The position numbers and the translations under genes are program-made. Below the pieces are notes generated by a model, which worked only from the letters and a program-made list of their open reading frames with translations, searched no databases and was not told the DNA's origin. DNA of 38,062 nt from Candidatus Saccharimonadota bacterium (GTDB lineage Bacteria > Patescibacteriota > Saccharimonadia > Saccharimonadales > Saccharimonadaceae): positions 1 to 38,062 of the forward strand of contig JAFSNI010000013.1 of the NCBI GenBank assembly GCA_017447485.1, read 5' to 3'. Positions 1-8,531 of this stretch are shown here, piece after piece (the stretch's first letter is position 1; each line of letters opens with the position of its first letter).

Positions 1-2244
1 CTCGCCGAGATGTTCCCTTACCCTTCCGGTGCCGGCCTCCACGTTGGCCACGTTCGTAACTTTACCATCGTCGACTGTCTCACTCGTTTCTTTATACAAC
101 AGGGCATCAATACTATGCGCCCGTTCGGTTATGATACTTTTGGTCTTCCGGCCGAAAACTATGCCATTAAAACCGGTACTGCCCCGCAGGAAGTCACGAA
201 AATTAATATCGCCAACTTCAGAAAGCAAGCTAAGCGCCTCGGTTACGCCATTGATTGGGACCGCGAAATCAACACTTCCGACCCGGAATATTATAAGTGG
301 ACCCAGTGGTGCTTTTTGCAGCTTTACAAAAAGGGGCTCGCCTACCAAAAAGAGTCTTACCAGTGGTGGTGCCCGGTCGACCAAACCGTCCTCGCGAACG
401 AACAGGTTGAAAACGGTCATTGTTGGCGCTGCGGCCACGAAGTCGAAAAGAAAAAAATGAAGCAATGGTTCTTCAAAATCACCGCTTATGCCGACGAACT
501 TCTTGACGAAATCGACAACCTCGACTGGCCTGACAAGATTAAAACGATGCAAAAAAACTGGATCGGCCGCAGCACGGGTGCTGAAATCGATTTTAAGACC
601 GATTTTGGTAAAATCACTGTCTTCACTACTCGCCCCGACACTATTCTCGGCGCAACCTTCCTCGTTGTCGCCCCTGAATACCCAGAACTCGACTCTTTAA
701 CAACCGACGACACTCGCGAAGCCGTTTTAGCTTATAAAGCCGCCGCACTCAAGAAATCCGAAATCGAACGCCAAGAAAACAAGGAAAAAACCGGCGTCTT
801 CACCGGTTCCTACGCCATCAACCCAGCCACCAAGGAAAAAATCCCAATCTATGTCGCCGATTATGTCCTCGCCGGTTACGGCACCGGTGCCATCATGGCC
901 GTTCCAGCCATGGATGACCGCGACCGCGAATTCGCCGAAAAATTCAAACTCCCAATCGTCGAGACCGAGCTGGTCGATCGCGACCTCTATGGCGCCCCAA
1001 AAACCACCTACAAAATGCGCGACTGGCTAATTTCTCGCCAGCGCTACTGGGGCTGCCCAATTCCTATCGCTTACGACAGCGAAGGCGACCCGCACCCAAT
1101 CCCAGAGGACCAGCTCCCTGTTATCCACCCTGAAATCAAGGATTACCAGCCAGACGACAGCGGTCGTTCACCGCTCGCAAAAGCCAAAGATTGGCTAAAA
1201 GTCGAACTCTACAATGAAAAAACCGGCCAAATGGAAGAAATGACCCGCGAAACCGACACTTTGGACGGCTACGCTTGCTCATCTTGGTATCTCTGGCGCT
1301 ACGCTTCCCCGCATGATAAAGCCGCCGCCTGGGACCCAGAAGCCATCAAATACTGGGAGCCAGTCGATTACTACGTCGGCGCCGACCATGCCGTCGCCCA
1401 CCTCTTATACGTTCGCTTTTGGTGTAAGTTTTTTGCCGACCTCGGCTACTTGCCGTTCCGCGAACCAATCAAGAAGCTGATTTACCACGGTTATATCAAC
1501 GCCCCAGACGGCAAAAAAATGTCCAAATCTAAGGGCAACGTCATCGACCCGCTCGACGTCATCAACGACGGCTACGGCGCCGACACCCTCCGCACCTACG
1601 AAATGTTTATCGGCCCAGTCGAGCTCGACGCCGCTTGGGACCCTCGCTCCGTCGGCGGCGTTTATCGCTTCCTGAACCGCTGCTGGTCGTTGGTGTTTGG
1701 GCGCGGCGGCGATGGGTCTCTTGTGAACATTGCGACCAACGGGGAGCTGCAAGCGAGCGAGCCCCGTAACGACGGGAGCGAGCGAAGCGGTTCACAAGAG
1801 ACTATCGCAACGCGCCATAAAACGATCAAAAAAGTCACAACCGACCTCTACAAGTGCCAATTCAACACCGCCGTCGCCGCCCTGATGGAATACGTCAACG
1901 ACCTCTATAAACGCGGCGCCAGTCACGAAGACCTCGTAATCCTCGCGAAGCTCCTAAAACCTTTCGCCCCACACCTCGCCTCTGAAATGCTGAAAAAACT
2001 AGATGCCGACGACAAATGGCCAACTTGGGACGAAAAATATCTCACCTCTGATACTGTCGAAATTATTGTCCAAGTTAACGGCAAACTCCGTGCCAAACTC
2101 ACCGTAAATACCGATGATCTCGAAGATGAAACAAAAATCCTCAATCTCGCTAAATCCGACGAAAAAATCCAAAAATACATCGAAAATGGTATCAGAAAAT
2201 CCATTTTTGTCAAAAAATCTCACCTCTTAAATCTCGTCGTTTAA
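1..2244 (+). CDS. leuS: Leucyl-tRNA synthetase, 5' end outside window
   Basis: Class I synthetase that charges tRNA-Leu in the cytoplasm. The reading frame is open from base 1, and the ATG at 10 is internal (the MFPYPSG motif follows the missing N-terminal strand), so about 30-40 residues lie off the window. Visible in order: HVGH (HIGH motif), a zinc knuckle with CPVD and CWRC, the CP1 editing domain with TTRPDT and GTGAIMAVPAMDDRD, then MRDWLISRQRYWG, KMSKS near base 1516-1530, and the anticodon-binding and C-terminal domains. In the editing loop the usual His before the conserved Asp is Met. The stretch between the editing domain and MRDWLISRQ is roughly 50-70 residues shorter than in E. 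coli from memory, so the leucine-specific region is reduced. A palindromic in-frame insertion lies at 1709-1808. Identity is certain; editing competence is not shown. Confidence 0.97.
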   Translation, partial: LAEMFPYPSGAGLHVGHVRNFTIVDCLTRFFIQQGINTMRPFGYDTFGLPAENYAIKTGTAPQEVTKINIANFRKQAKRLGYAIDWDREINTSDPEYYKWTQWCFLQLYKKGLAYQKESYQWWCPVDQTVLANEQVENGHCWRCGHEVEKKKMKQWFFKITAYADELLDEIDNLDWPDKIKTMQKNWIGRSTGAEIDFKTDFGKITVFTTRPDTILGATFLVVAPEYPELDSLTTDDTREAVLAYKAAALKKSEIERQENKEKTGVFTGSYAINPATKEKIPIYVADYVLAGYGTGAIMAVPAMDDRDREFAEKFKLPIVETELVDRDLYGAPKTTYKMRDWLISRQRYWGCPIPIAYDSEGDPHPIPEDQLPVIHPEIKDYQPDDSGRSPLAKAKDWLKVELYNEKTGQMEEMTRETDTLDGYACSSWYLWRYASPHDKAAAWDPEAIKYWEPVDYYVGADHAVAHLLYVRFWCKFFADLGYLPFREPIKKLIYHGYINAPDGKKMSKSKGNVIDPLDVINDGYGADTLRTYEMFIGPVELDAAWDPRSVGGVYRFLNRCWSLVFGRGGDGSLVNIATNGELQASEPRNDGSERSGSQETIATRHKTIKKVTTDLYKCQFNTAVAALMEYVNDLYKRGASHEDLVILAKLLKPFAPHLASEMLKKLDADDKWPTWDEKYLTSDTVEIIVQVNGKLRAKLTVNTDDLEDETKILNLAKSDEKIQKYIENGIRKSIFVKKSHLLNLVV
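1709..1808. repeat. In-frame palindromic insertion within leuS
   Basis: A 13-bp perfect inverted repeat, gtctcttgtgaac at 1716-1728 and its complement at 1790-1802, extends outward to gcgat/atcgc (1709-1713 and 1804-1808) across a one-base slip. An inner stem acgggg/ccccgt lies at 1739-1744 and 1762-1767. It encodes a Gly/Ser/Glu/Arg-rich segment just before the conserved HKTIKKVT helix, a position where LeuRS proteins have a variable linker. The element is about 100 bp and keeps the frame. It resembles the idea of Rickettsia palindromic elements (mobile palindromes tolerated inside proteins), but no sequence relation to those is claimed. Confidence 0.6.
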
Positions 2245-2256
2245 GCATAAACAGTA

Positions 2257-2285
2257 TTGACTTTTTTCATTAAGTGTGCTATAAT
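2257..2285 (+). promoter_or_regulatory. Promoter of the 234-aa membrane protein gene
   Basis: TTGACT at 2257-2262 and TATAAT at 2280-2285 are separated by 17 bp, a near-consensus sigma-70 type promoter. A short hairpin (ctact/agtag, about 2293-2306) lies in the leader. A purine-rich ribosome site, aaggggg (2321-2327), stands 8 nt before the ATG at 2336, so this gene has a conventional leader, unlike many others here. Confidence 0.85.
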
Positions 2286-2335
2286 TAAATTATCTACTGA
2301 AAAGTAGCGCAGATTAAAACAAGGGGGTAATATAG

Positions 2336-3040
2336 ATGTTTGATGAGAAAGATGTTCAAGCCTTAAAGGCCAACGGTTTCGACGAAGTAAATGTTAGTGA
2401 GGACGGCCGTCGCATGGTCGCCCGCAAGTTTCCGAAAAAAGAGGGGGAAGAAAAAATGGAACCAAAGATCATCCAAATGGCAGATTATCCGATCGTTAAG
2501 AAACCCGCTGAAAGCAAGCGTTCCAACAGAACATTTGCGACAACAGATTTAGCGGAGCTTCAAGCCGACGAATACACCCGCCAAGCAGAAGCCAAGATTC
2601 GAGAAATCTCGTATCTTGAAGATGACCTGGCCTATTACCAGAAAAAACTGGTAAAGGCCAAAAAGTGGCGTAAGTTCTGGAGAAAAACTGCTCCGGCCCA
2701 AACCACCGCAATCGGACTGATTGGTCTCGTACTCGGGGTAGTCTTGGCGGTCAGCCAGCTGCTCGAGAATCATGGCCCAACCGTGACCATCCTTGGCACC
2801 ATCGGCGCCAGCTTCATCTACTTGGCTTCTGGCCTTTTCTGGATGGGATTCTTCGGTTGGCTTGGCAAAGAACAAGCCGACGAACTCGTCAAAAATTGCA
2901 CCAAAAAAGTGCATCTTTACGGAAATGCCATCGAAGAAATCGAAGCAGAAATCGCCGAGCTTCAAGCCGAGGCAGACGAACTAGCCAAAAAGGCCAGACA
3001 TGAAAAATACAGGGTCTGGAAGCGCAGGGGGATCATCTAA
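2336..3040 (+). CDS. Two-helix membrane protein with coiled coils, unknown function
   Basis: A 234-residue protein that I do not recognise as a named family. The N-terminal ~75 residues are charged and probably cytoplasmic. A coiled-coil-like segment (about 80-115, rich in Glu/Lys with ISYLEDDLAYYQKKLVKAKK) leads into two hydrophobic helices, around 122-143 (IGLIGLVLGVVLAVSQLL) and 150-175 (GTIGASFIYLASGLFWMGFF). A second heptad-like helix at 195-225 (IEEIEAEIAELQAEADEL) follows. Both soluble parts are therefore on the same side, a hairpin anchored in the membrane. It stands alone with its own strong promoter, leader ribosome site and terminator, so it is a one-gene unit between leuS and the converging glycosyltransferase. 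Coding is well supported; function is unknown. Confidence 0.8.
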   Translation: MFDEKDVQALKANGFDEVNVSEDGRRMVARKFPKKEGEEKMEPKIIQMADYPIVKKPAESKRSNRTFATTDLAELQADEYTRQAEAKIREISYLEDDLAYYQKKLVKAKKWRKFWRKTAPAQTTAIGLIGLVLGVVLAVSQLLENHGPTVTILGTIGASFIYLASGLFWMGFFGWLGKEQADELVKNCTKKVHLYGNAIEEIEAEIAELQAEADELAKKARHEKYRVWKRRGII

Positions 3041-3053
3041 TGTCTGATCGAAT

Positions 3054-3080
3054 CACGGACGCCGTTCACGACGTCCGTTT
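3054..3080 (+). terminator. Intrinsic terminator overlapping a convergent gene end
   Basis: The stem acggacg/cgtccgt with a ten-base loop is followed by TTTTT. It ends the 2336-3040 transcript. The stop codon of the minus-strand glycosyltransferase (3066-3068) lies inside the loop of this hairpin, so the two convergent units share this DNA. Confidence 0.75.
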
Positions 3081-4301
3081 TTCATGCGCCGAAATCACCC
3101 GCTTGTAAATATTCTCAAACTTATCCAGCGTCCGTTCAAAATCATGCTCTCGCGCCAGCTCCAAAGATTTCTCACTATAAACTCTCCTCAAGTCCGCGTC
3201 ACTCAAAATCTTCACCATCGCCGTCGCCATTTCAGAAATATCCCCAGGCTGGCACAAAACTCCATTAGAACCATTCACGCAAATCTCGGCCACCGCCCCC
3301 GCTCTAACCGCAATCAGAGGCAACCCAGACGCCGCCGCCTCAATCAAAACAATCCCCTGCGTCTCAATCTCACTCGCCGTCGCAAACACCGTCCCCATCC
3401 TATAAATTTCACCCAGATCCGCGCCCGTCACTCGCCCCAAAAACTTCACATTCTCTAAAATCCCCAAATCCCGAGCCTGTTTCTTCAAATTCACGAGATC
3501 CACTCCGTCCCCCACCACCATCATCAAAGCCTCCGGCACCTGCTCCAACACGTACGAAAACGCCTCTAGCACCGCTCCCACATTTTTTTCCGGATCCACC
3601 CTCCCCACATAAAGCACTATCGGAACATCCGGCGAAACCCCATATTTCTTATACGCTAATGAAGAAGGCCTCCCCGGCCGAAATTCCGACAAATCTACCC
3701 CGTTTGACACCGCCGCCACCGGCACCTTGAAATCCCGCCCATCCAGCAAATTATAAATCGCCTGTTTCGTCGGCATGGTCACAAAATCACTTTTGCTCTG
3801 CCGGTTCGCAAAATAGTTCGCAAGCAACGCATCAATCGGCTTCTTCACTAGTCTCGGTACTTTCAAAGGCTCTGTAATCACCTCTGGTTGGTTATGCTCC
3901 GTCGTCACCACCGGAATACCATGATGTCTTGCGTATGAAACTACCGACAGCCCAATCGGGTCAGAAACTTGCACGTGCACCACATCCGGCTGAAAATCCC
4001 CCAAAATCTTCGCAACCTCTCGCTGCGGAAACACCGATACCCTAAACCCGTGCCGATAAAACAGCCGGAACCTTTTTTCCGCCTTGTGAATTTGATCGGG
4101 ATATACCTTCGCCTCCACCGAACGAAGATAGCAAACTCGCACCCCATCTTCAGCAGCCGTATAATTCCTCCCCGTCTGCGACGGTGTCAAAACCAAAACC
4201 TCATGCCCACGCCGCACCAACCCCAAAGCCAGGTTGCGCGAGAAAACCGCCACCCCGTTTATCATTGGCGCATAAACGGCTGTCGCGATCACGATTTTCA
4301 T
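3066..4301 (-). CDS. GT4-family glycosyltransferase
   Basis: A 411-residue retaining glycosyltransferase of the GT-B fold, likely adding a sugar from a nucleotide donor to a lipid or surface glycan at the inner face of the membrane. The N-terminal Rossmann half starts with IATAVYAPMINGVAVFSRNLA, containing the glycine-bearing loop typical of GT4 enzymes, and includes HVQVSDPIG and TTEHNQPEV. The C-terminal donor-binding half starts at LYVGRVDPEKNV and carries the EX7E signature ETQGIVLIE near residue 320. No signal peptide is seen. Its start overlaps the stop of the upstream ctp gene by one base, so it is the last gene of the ftsE-ftsX-peptidase-ctp block. The acceptor cannot be named; a phosphatidylinositol mannosyl- or diacylglycerol glucosyl-transferase-like role is possible. 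Confidence 0.9.
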   Translation of the reverse strand: MKIVIATAVYAPMINGVAVFSRNLALGLVRRGHEVLVLTPSQTGRNYTAAEDGVRVCYLRSVEAKVYPDQIHKAEKRFRLFYRHGFRVSVFPQREVAKILGDFQPDVVHVQVSDPIGLSVVSYARHHGIPVVTTEHNQPEVITEPLKVPRLVKKPIDALLANYFANRQSKSDFVTMPTKQAIYNLLDGRDFKVPVAAVSNGVDLSEFRPGRPSSLAYKKYGVSPDVPIVLYVGRVDPEKNVGAVLEAFSYVLEQVPEALMMVVGDGVDLVNLKKQARDLGILENVKFLGRVTGADLGEIYRMGTVFATASEIETQGIVLIEAAASGLPLIAVRAGAVAEICVNGSNGVLCQPGDISEMATAMVKILSDADLRRVYSEKSLELAREHDFERTLDKFENIYKRVISAHEKRTS

Positions 4302-5491
4302 TACAACTCCTTCGCTTTGTCCATCTGCGGGTCGCGCATTTTGTTGATATCTTCATACGAGCGCTCCACTTCTATATCCGGCGTAATCCCTTCGCCGTTA
4401 ATCGACCGGTCTAGTGGCGTGTACCAATCCGCCGTCGTCACTTTCAGCGTCGCCCCATCCGACAAATTAAACAAACTTTGCACCACACCCTTACCATAAG
4501 TCTTTTCGCCCACAATCGTCGCCTTATCATAATCCTGCAACGCCCCCGCCACGATTTCCGATGCCGATGCCGTCGTCCCGTTCACCAAAACCACCGTCTT
4601 CATCCCAGACAAAATCGCTTTGCCCGAAGCCGTCGAAGTCGTCACATTTCCATAATGCAAAGATTTTTGCACATACATTTTCTTCCCGTCTAGCCACAAG
4701 GACAACAAATCTTGCGCCGCCGAAACGTAACCCCCACCATTCCCACGCAGATCCAAAATCACTTTGTTAACACCCTTCCCCGCAAACTCTTTCGCCATTT
4801 CTTGCACTTTCTTCCCCGTATTATCATCGAACCGCGTCAAAGTCACGATTGCTGTTGACCCGTCGTATTCCACATATGCCGAAACGTTATTGATCGCCTC
4901 GCGCGTCATCGTAAAATCTAGTTCTTTGCCGTCACGCACCACCGTTAACGCAATCTCTGACCCAGTTTCACCTCGCACCTTCGTAGCCACTTCATCCGAC
5001 GACAGTTGCCAAACCTCTTCCCCGTCCACTTTATAAATAATATCGCCCGCGAGCACTCCCGCTTTTCGCGCCGGATTATCCGGCAAAGTCCGAAGCACCC
5101 TGACATATCCATCGCGAAGCCCCATCTCAACTCCAATGCCACTCCCCACATTGCCATGCAAATCATCATAAAAATCCGCGCTTTTTTCTGCATCCATATA
5201 AACCGTATAAACATCGCCCAGCGCTTCCACCATGCCAGCCTTCGCCCCGTCAATCATCTTCTCAACCGACACTTCTCCGTTATAAGTCGTGCTTAACTTA
5301 TCATAAACTTCATTGAGCTCAGACCAATCCACCGACGCACTAACCTTTCCGCCTAGATACGGCGAAAATCCGCCAAAAATATTGTTCCAATTCGCACCAA
5401 TCAAAACCCCAATTACTGCCATTACGGCACCAATGATAATTGCATTCCCAAGACTAGTTTTTTTCTCTTTCCACTCTACTTTTTTGCTCAT
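4301..5491 (-). CDS. C-terminal processing peptidase (S41, Ctp)
   Basis: A 396-residue membrane-anchored serine protease. It has one N-terminal helix (AIIIGAVMAVIGVLIGA, about 16-32), a Ctp N-terminal helical part, and a PDZ domain around 110-190 (GIGVEMGLRDGYVRVLRTLP, DIIYKVDGEEVW). The catalytic core follows: LRGNGGGY, the nucleophile Ser in TASASEIVAG and the general-base Lys in EKTYGKGVVQ. The family cleaves proteins near their C termini outside the membrane, often peptidoglycan hydrolases or their regulators, which fits its place just after a CHAP peptidase gene. An extended -10, TGcTATAAT, lies six bases before the ATG (5498-5503), suggesting a leaderless transcript from inside the end of the upstream gene. 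Confidence 0.93.
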   Translation of the reverse strand: MSKKVEWKEKKTSLGNAIIIGAVMAVIGVLIGANWNNIFGGFSPYLGGKVSASVDWSELNEVYDKLSTTYNGEVSVEKMIDGAKAGMVEALGDVYTVYMDAEKSADFYDDLHGNVGSGIGVEMGLRDGYVRVLRTLPDNPARKAGVLAGDIIYKVDGEEVWQLSSDEVATKVRGETGSEIALTVVRDGKELDFTMTREAINNVSAYVEYDGSTAIVTLTRFDDNTGKKVQEMAKEFAGKGVNKVILDLRGNGGGYVSAAQDLLSLWLDGKKMYVQKSLHYGNVTTSTASGKAILSGMKTVVLVNGTTASASEIVAGALQDYDKATIVGEKTYGKGVVQSLFNLSDGATLKVTTADWYTPLDRSINGEGITPDIEVERSYEDINKMRDPQMDKAKEL

Positions 5492-5497
5492 TACCTA

Positions 5498-5503
5498 ATT
5501 ATA
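5498..5503 (-). promoter_or_regulatory. Extended -10 for leaderless ctp transcript
   Basis: TATAAT preceded by TGc, six bases before the ctp ATG at 5491. It is placed against the stop codon of the upstream peptidase gene (5513). No convincing -35 is seen. Confidence 0.6.
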
Positions 5504-5512
5504 GCATAAACG

Positions 5513-6700
5513 CTACTTTAAATGAATGAAATTATACTGCCAAAGTTCGCTACTTGAAATACGCCGCGAACCAAAATCACCATATCTTGATACGCCCGAA
5601 TACAAATACGTCGCATAAGCATTATTATACTCCGTTACGTTAATCGAGCCGTCCCCGTTCACGCTTTCCACCCAAAACACGTGTCCATATGGATAGCCAT
5701 CAACCTGCCCAATCGTATCTTCCGCCGGATTATGATCCACTACGTAGCCCAGCGCTCTGGCCATATCATCCCAAGAATACGCATTTCCCCACGCTGCCGC
5801 CACGCCAAACGCCTCATACGCTTTCCAACCTGCGTAACTCACGCACTCGCACACATATCCACCAATTTTATGAAAACCATACGCATCTTCCCAATAAGTC
5901 ACATAGTCATCTTGCCGCCCCGGACAATCATTTTGCCACGGATAAGTATTCACGCCCGTATAAGAACTACCGCGATATAGCTCCGGGTGCGCTTCCTGTT
6001 CCGCTTGCTCTGCCGCCCGTTGCGCGTCTTTAGCCGCTTGTGCCACTGCCGCATAGCCCGCCGCATCATTTTGGTATTTTTCTACTAGCGCTTGCTGTTC
6101 TGCTCGGCTCGCCACCAGTTGTTCTCGCGCCGTTTTTTGCTCCGCCAGTAGCGCCTCAACTCGCTCACGGTCAGCTTCAAGCTGTTCTTTGGTCTCCTTT
6201 ACCTTTTTTGCCGTCGCGCTAATTTGCTGTTTCACCACTTCGCCTCGTGCTTGCTTTTCCGCAAGGTCCGAAATCGAACTCGCCCCCGCCAAAATCGTAA
6301 TTGGCTCCGCGTCCGACTCAAAATGCATATTAACCAAAAGCTCAACTAGCGCATTCTGTTCCGCCTCTAGTTTCAGTTCCGTCGCTTCAATCTCTTTATT
6401 CAGGGCTTCAATTTCCGCTTCTGTTTCTGCAATCTGAAGTTCTTTCGCCGCAATTTCCGCGCTCAACTCATAGACTCGATTTTGATAAAGCGAAGCTGTG
6501 CTCGCCGCCGCCGCCGCGTTTTTATTTGCCTCTTGCTCTTTTGCCACCGCCTCCATACAAGCCGCACTATTCCGACAGGCCTTCGACAAAGCGCTCACGC
6601 TTTGCACCATCCCGACGCTCGCAAAAACCGACACCAAAACCACTAGTGCCATCAAAATCGCACCCACTTTTTTTGTCGTTTTTGTTTTAGGCATAACCAT
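5513..6700 (-). CDS. PcsB-like secreted CHAP peptidoglycan hydrolase with coiled coil
   Basis: A 395-residue exported protein. The signal/anchor segment is about residues 12-38 (VGAILMALVVLVSVFASVGM, then VSA). A long Glu/Ala/Lys-rich coiled coil runs at about 55-235. The C-terminal CHAP domain is at about 245-395, with the probable catalytic Cys in CECVSYAGWKA and His in YGHVFWVE. This layout is that of streptococcal PcsB and of other amidases whose coiled coil docks on FtsX. The gene lies directly downstream of ftsE and ftsX on the same strand, so FtsEX control of septal peptidoglycan splitting is the natural reading. TATAAT at 6707-6712 lies six bases before the first ATG; a second in-frame ATG lies two codons later. 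The substrate bond (amide or peptide) cannot be told from sequence. Confidence 0.9.
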   Translation of the reverse strand: MVMPKTKTTKKVGAILMALVVLVSVFASVGMVQSVSALSKACRNSAACMEAVAKEQEANKNAAAAASTASLYQNRVYELSAEIAAKELQIAETEAEIEALNKEIEATELKLEAEQNALVELLVNMHFESDAEPITILAGASSISDLAEKQARGEVVKQQISATAKKVKETKEQLEADRERVEALLAEQKTAREQLVASRAEQQALVEKYQNDAAGYAAVAQAAKDAQRAAEQAEQEAHPELYRGSSYTGVNTYPWQNDCPGRQDDYVTYWEDAYGFHKIGGYVCECVSYAGWKAYEAFGVAAAWGNAYSWDDMARALGYVVDHNPAEDTIGQVDGYPYGHVFWVESVNGDGSINVTEYNNAYATYLYSGVSRYGDFGSRRISSSELWQYNFIHLK

Positions 6701-6706
6701 ATATAT

Positions 6707-6712
6707 ATTATA
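6707..6712 (-). promoter_or_regulatory. -10 element for the CHAP peptidase gene
   Basis: TATAAT preceded by TGc, six bases before the ATG at 6700. A TTGATT lies 18 bases further upstream on the minus strand. Transcript start would fall at or next to the ATG. Confidence 0.6.
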
Positions 6713-6732
6713 GCATAAGCGTCAAGCTAAAA

Positions 6733-7749
6733 TCAAGTTTTGTGGAGATATTTCGAAATCGCCAACCTTGCCGACACTCGCCCGATCACCACTCCTGCCG
6801 CCACAAATACCAGATATATTAAAATTAGTTGGTTCGACTCAAGCACACTCGTAATCGCGTCCACGTTAATTCCATATTCCGTCAAATTCGGCGCCAGCGC
6901 CATAAAGCCAAAATATGAAGCCGTTGCCGCCACAATACCCGCAATCACCCCACAAATTTCCGCCTCCACCAAAAACGGCCCACGGATAAAGCGTTTATCC
7001 GCACCTACTAGCTTCATCATATAAATTTCTTCGCGCCGCGAGAAAATTGCCATCCGAATCGTCGAGAAAATTATCAGCACCGAAATCACCAAGAATACAA
7101 TCGCAAGTATCATCCCTCCTGTTCGCGCAATCCGTGCCCATGACGTAATCGTCGCGATCTCCACTTGATTTACATCATAAGTCGGCGCCATTTCTTCGTC
7201 CACGTATTCCACAAATAACTCGTTCGTTTCCACCAAATTCTTAATGCTATCTAAATTATCTACATCATAAACTTTCACCCGCATTGTTGCTTGCATCTTC
7301 GAAATCATCAACGCTTTCATTTCATCATCTAGCACGTCCAAAATTTCTTTACTGTCAGCGTTTTCAGCAATAAACTTTTCATATTCTTCTTCTGAAGTTG
7401 AAGTTACCACACTTTTGATATTTTTATCGTTTGAAATAATTTCCGTAAGCTCGCTCAAAGTTTCAGCGGACGTGTTCGGCTTTAAATAAATCGTAATATC
7501 AATTTTATCACGCATCATTTCCGCCGTACTAGTAAGGATCACGCTCGCCACCACCGTCACAAACAAAATAATCAGCGTAATCGCCATCACCACCGTCGCC
7601 GCCGTCGATAGCCAGATATTCCGTGCAAACCCTTTCGTCCCATATTTCAAAATCCGGCCTTCTTCACGCAGAGGATGTTTCGCGCGCGTTTTCTGCATCG
7701 TCTTCAGGCCCTTTTTTGTCGCTTTTTTCAAACCCTTATCTTCGCTCAT
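6733..7749 (-). CDS. ftsX: Cell division protein FtsX
   Basis: A 338-residue integral membrane partner of FtsE. After a basic cytoplasmic N-terminal tail of about 45 residues comes the first helix (VVMAITLIILFVTVVASVIL). An extracytoplasmic domain of roughly 120 residues follows (DKIDITIYLKPNTSAETL onwards), then three helices of the permease domain: GGMILAIVFLVISVLIIF, a middle one around FGFMAL, and LILIYLVFVAAGVVIG. FtsX proteins relay ATP hydrolysis by FtsE to periplasmic peptidoglycan hydrolases. The start overlaps the ftsE stop by four bases, implying translational coupling. The long first loop is the expected docking site for the CHAP protein encoded next. No own promoter is seen. Confidence 0.95.
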   Translation of the reverse strand: MSEDKGLKKATKKGLKTMQKTRAKHPLREEGRILKYGTKGFARNIWLSTAATVVMAITLIILFVTVVASVILTSTAEMMRDKIDITIYLKPNTSAETLSELTEIISNDKNIKSVVTSTSEEEYEKFIAENADSKEILDVLDDEMKALMISKMQATMRVKVYDVDNLDSIKNLVETNELFVEYVDEEMAPTYDVNQVEIATITSWARIARTGGMILAIVFLVISVLIIFSTIRMAIFSRREEIYMMKLVGADKRFIRGPFLVEAEICGVIAGIVAATASYFGFMALAPNLTEYGINVDAITSVLESNQLILIYLVFVAAGVVIGRVSARLAISKYLHKT

Positions 7750-8507
7750 TGTATCACTCTCTTTCTCATTGCGTGCCCCGGCGTTTGAATCACGCGCGGC
7801 GCTTTCTCGACTTTTTTCTCATCCAACTTATAAATTCCACCGTTTTTCTGGTCGTCCACGATTTTTCCATCTTTTAGCGTCACCACGCGTTTTTGTAAAT
7901 TATTCACCACTTCTTCATCATGCGTCGAGACCAAAATCGTCGTACCAAAATCGTTAATTTTCTTCAGTAGCTCAATAATTTCCGCCGTCGTCAGCTTATC
8001 CAAATTCGCCGTCGGCTCATCCGCAATCAAAATCTTCGGTTGCCGCGCCACACTCCGTGCAATCGACACCCGCTGTTGTTGCCCGCCTGAGAGTTGCGAC
8101 GGAAACTTCTTTGCCTGATCAAGCAAATCCACCAATTCCAAAACCTTCGGCACAGTCTTCCGAATTTCGCGCCCGCTCATCCCGGCAATCTCCAGCGCAA
8201 ATGCCACATTTTCATAAACCGTCCGCCGCGGCAACAACTTGAAATCCTGAAACACCACGCCGAGCCGCCGCCGATAACCCGGAATATGCCGCTTCTTCAC
8301 ATAGTCAAGATCAATCCCGCCAATCACAATCTTGCCAGAATCCGGCACTTCCTCTTTCGTAATCATTTTAATCAGCGTCGACTTCCCCGCGCCCGACTTC
8401 CCCACCAAAAACACAAATTCATTCGGCTCAACGTGAAGCGACACCGAATCCAGCGCCGGATTTTTATCACCCGGATAAGTTTTACTCACATTATCGAGGA
8501 GTATCAT
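7746..8507 (-). CDS. ftsE: Cell division ATP-binding protein FtsE
   Basis: A 253-residue ABC ATPase that drives FtsX. Walker A is GKSGAGKST (about 30-38), the Q-loop is VFQDFKLLP, the ABC signature is LSGGQQQRVSIARS, Walker B is ILIADEPTANLD and the switch His is in STHDEEVV. A C-terminal extension of about 35 basic residues follows the usual FtsE core. I chose the ATG at 8507 rather than the upstream in-frame ATG at 8531. The codons between them form the -10 box TATAAT (8514-8519), and the protein from 8507 starts MILLDNVSKTYPG as in other FtsE proteins. It is the first gene of the ftsE-ftsX-CHAP-ctp-GT4 block and lies just after pheT. Confidence 0.96.
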   Translation of the reverse strand: MILLDNVSKTYPGDKNPALDSVSLHVEPNEFVFLVGKSGAGKSTLIKMITKEEVPDSGKIVIGGIDLDYVKKRHIPGYRRRLGVVFQDFKLLPRRTVYENVAFALEIAGMSGREIRKTVPKVLELVDLLDQAKKFPSQLSGGQQQRVSIARSVARQPKILIADEPTANLDKLTTAEIIELLKKINDFGTTILVSTHDEEVVNNLQKRVVTLKDGKIVDDQKNGGIYKLDEKKVEKAPRVIQTPGHAMRKRVIQ

Positions 8508-8513
8508 ACTACG

Positions 8514-8519
8514 ATTATA
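8514..8519 (-). promoter_or_regulatory. Extended -10 for leaderless ftsE transcript
   Basis: TGcTATAAT lies six bases before the ATG at 8507, with an apparent transcript start at the initiation codon. It lies between the pheT stop (8532) and ftsE. Confidence 0.65.
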
Positions 8520-8531
8520 GCATAACCGCAA

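Noticed and set aside
3969-4499. Plus-strand open frame of 176 residues
   Set aside because: Antisense to the glycosyltransferase and ctp genes, with His/Pro/Arg-rich shadow composition.
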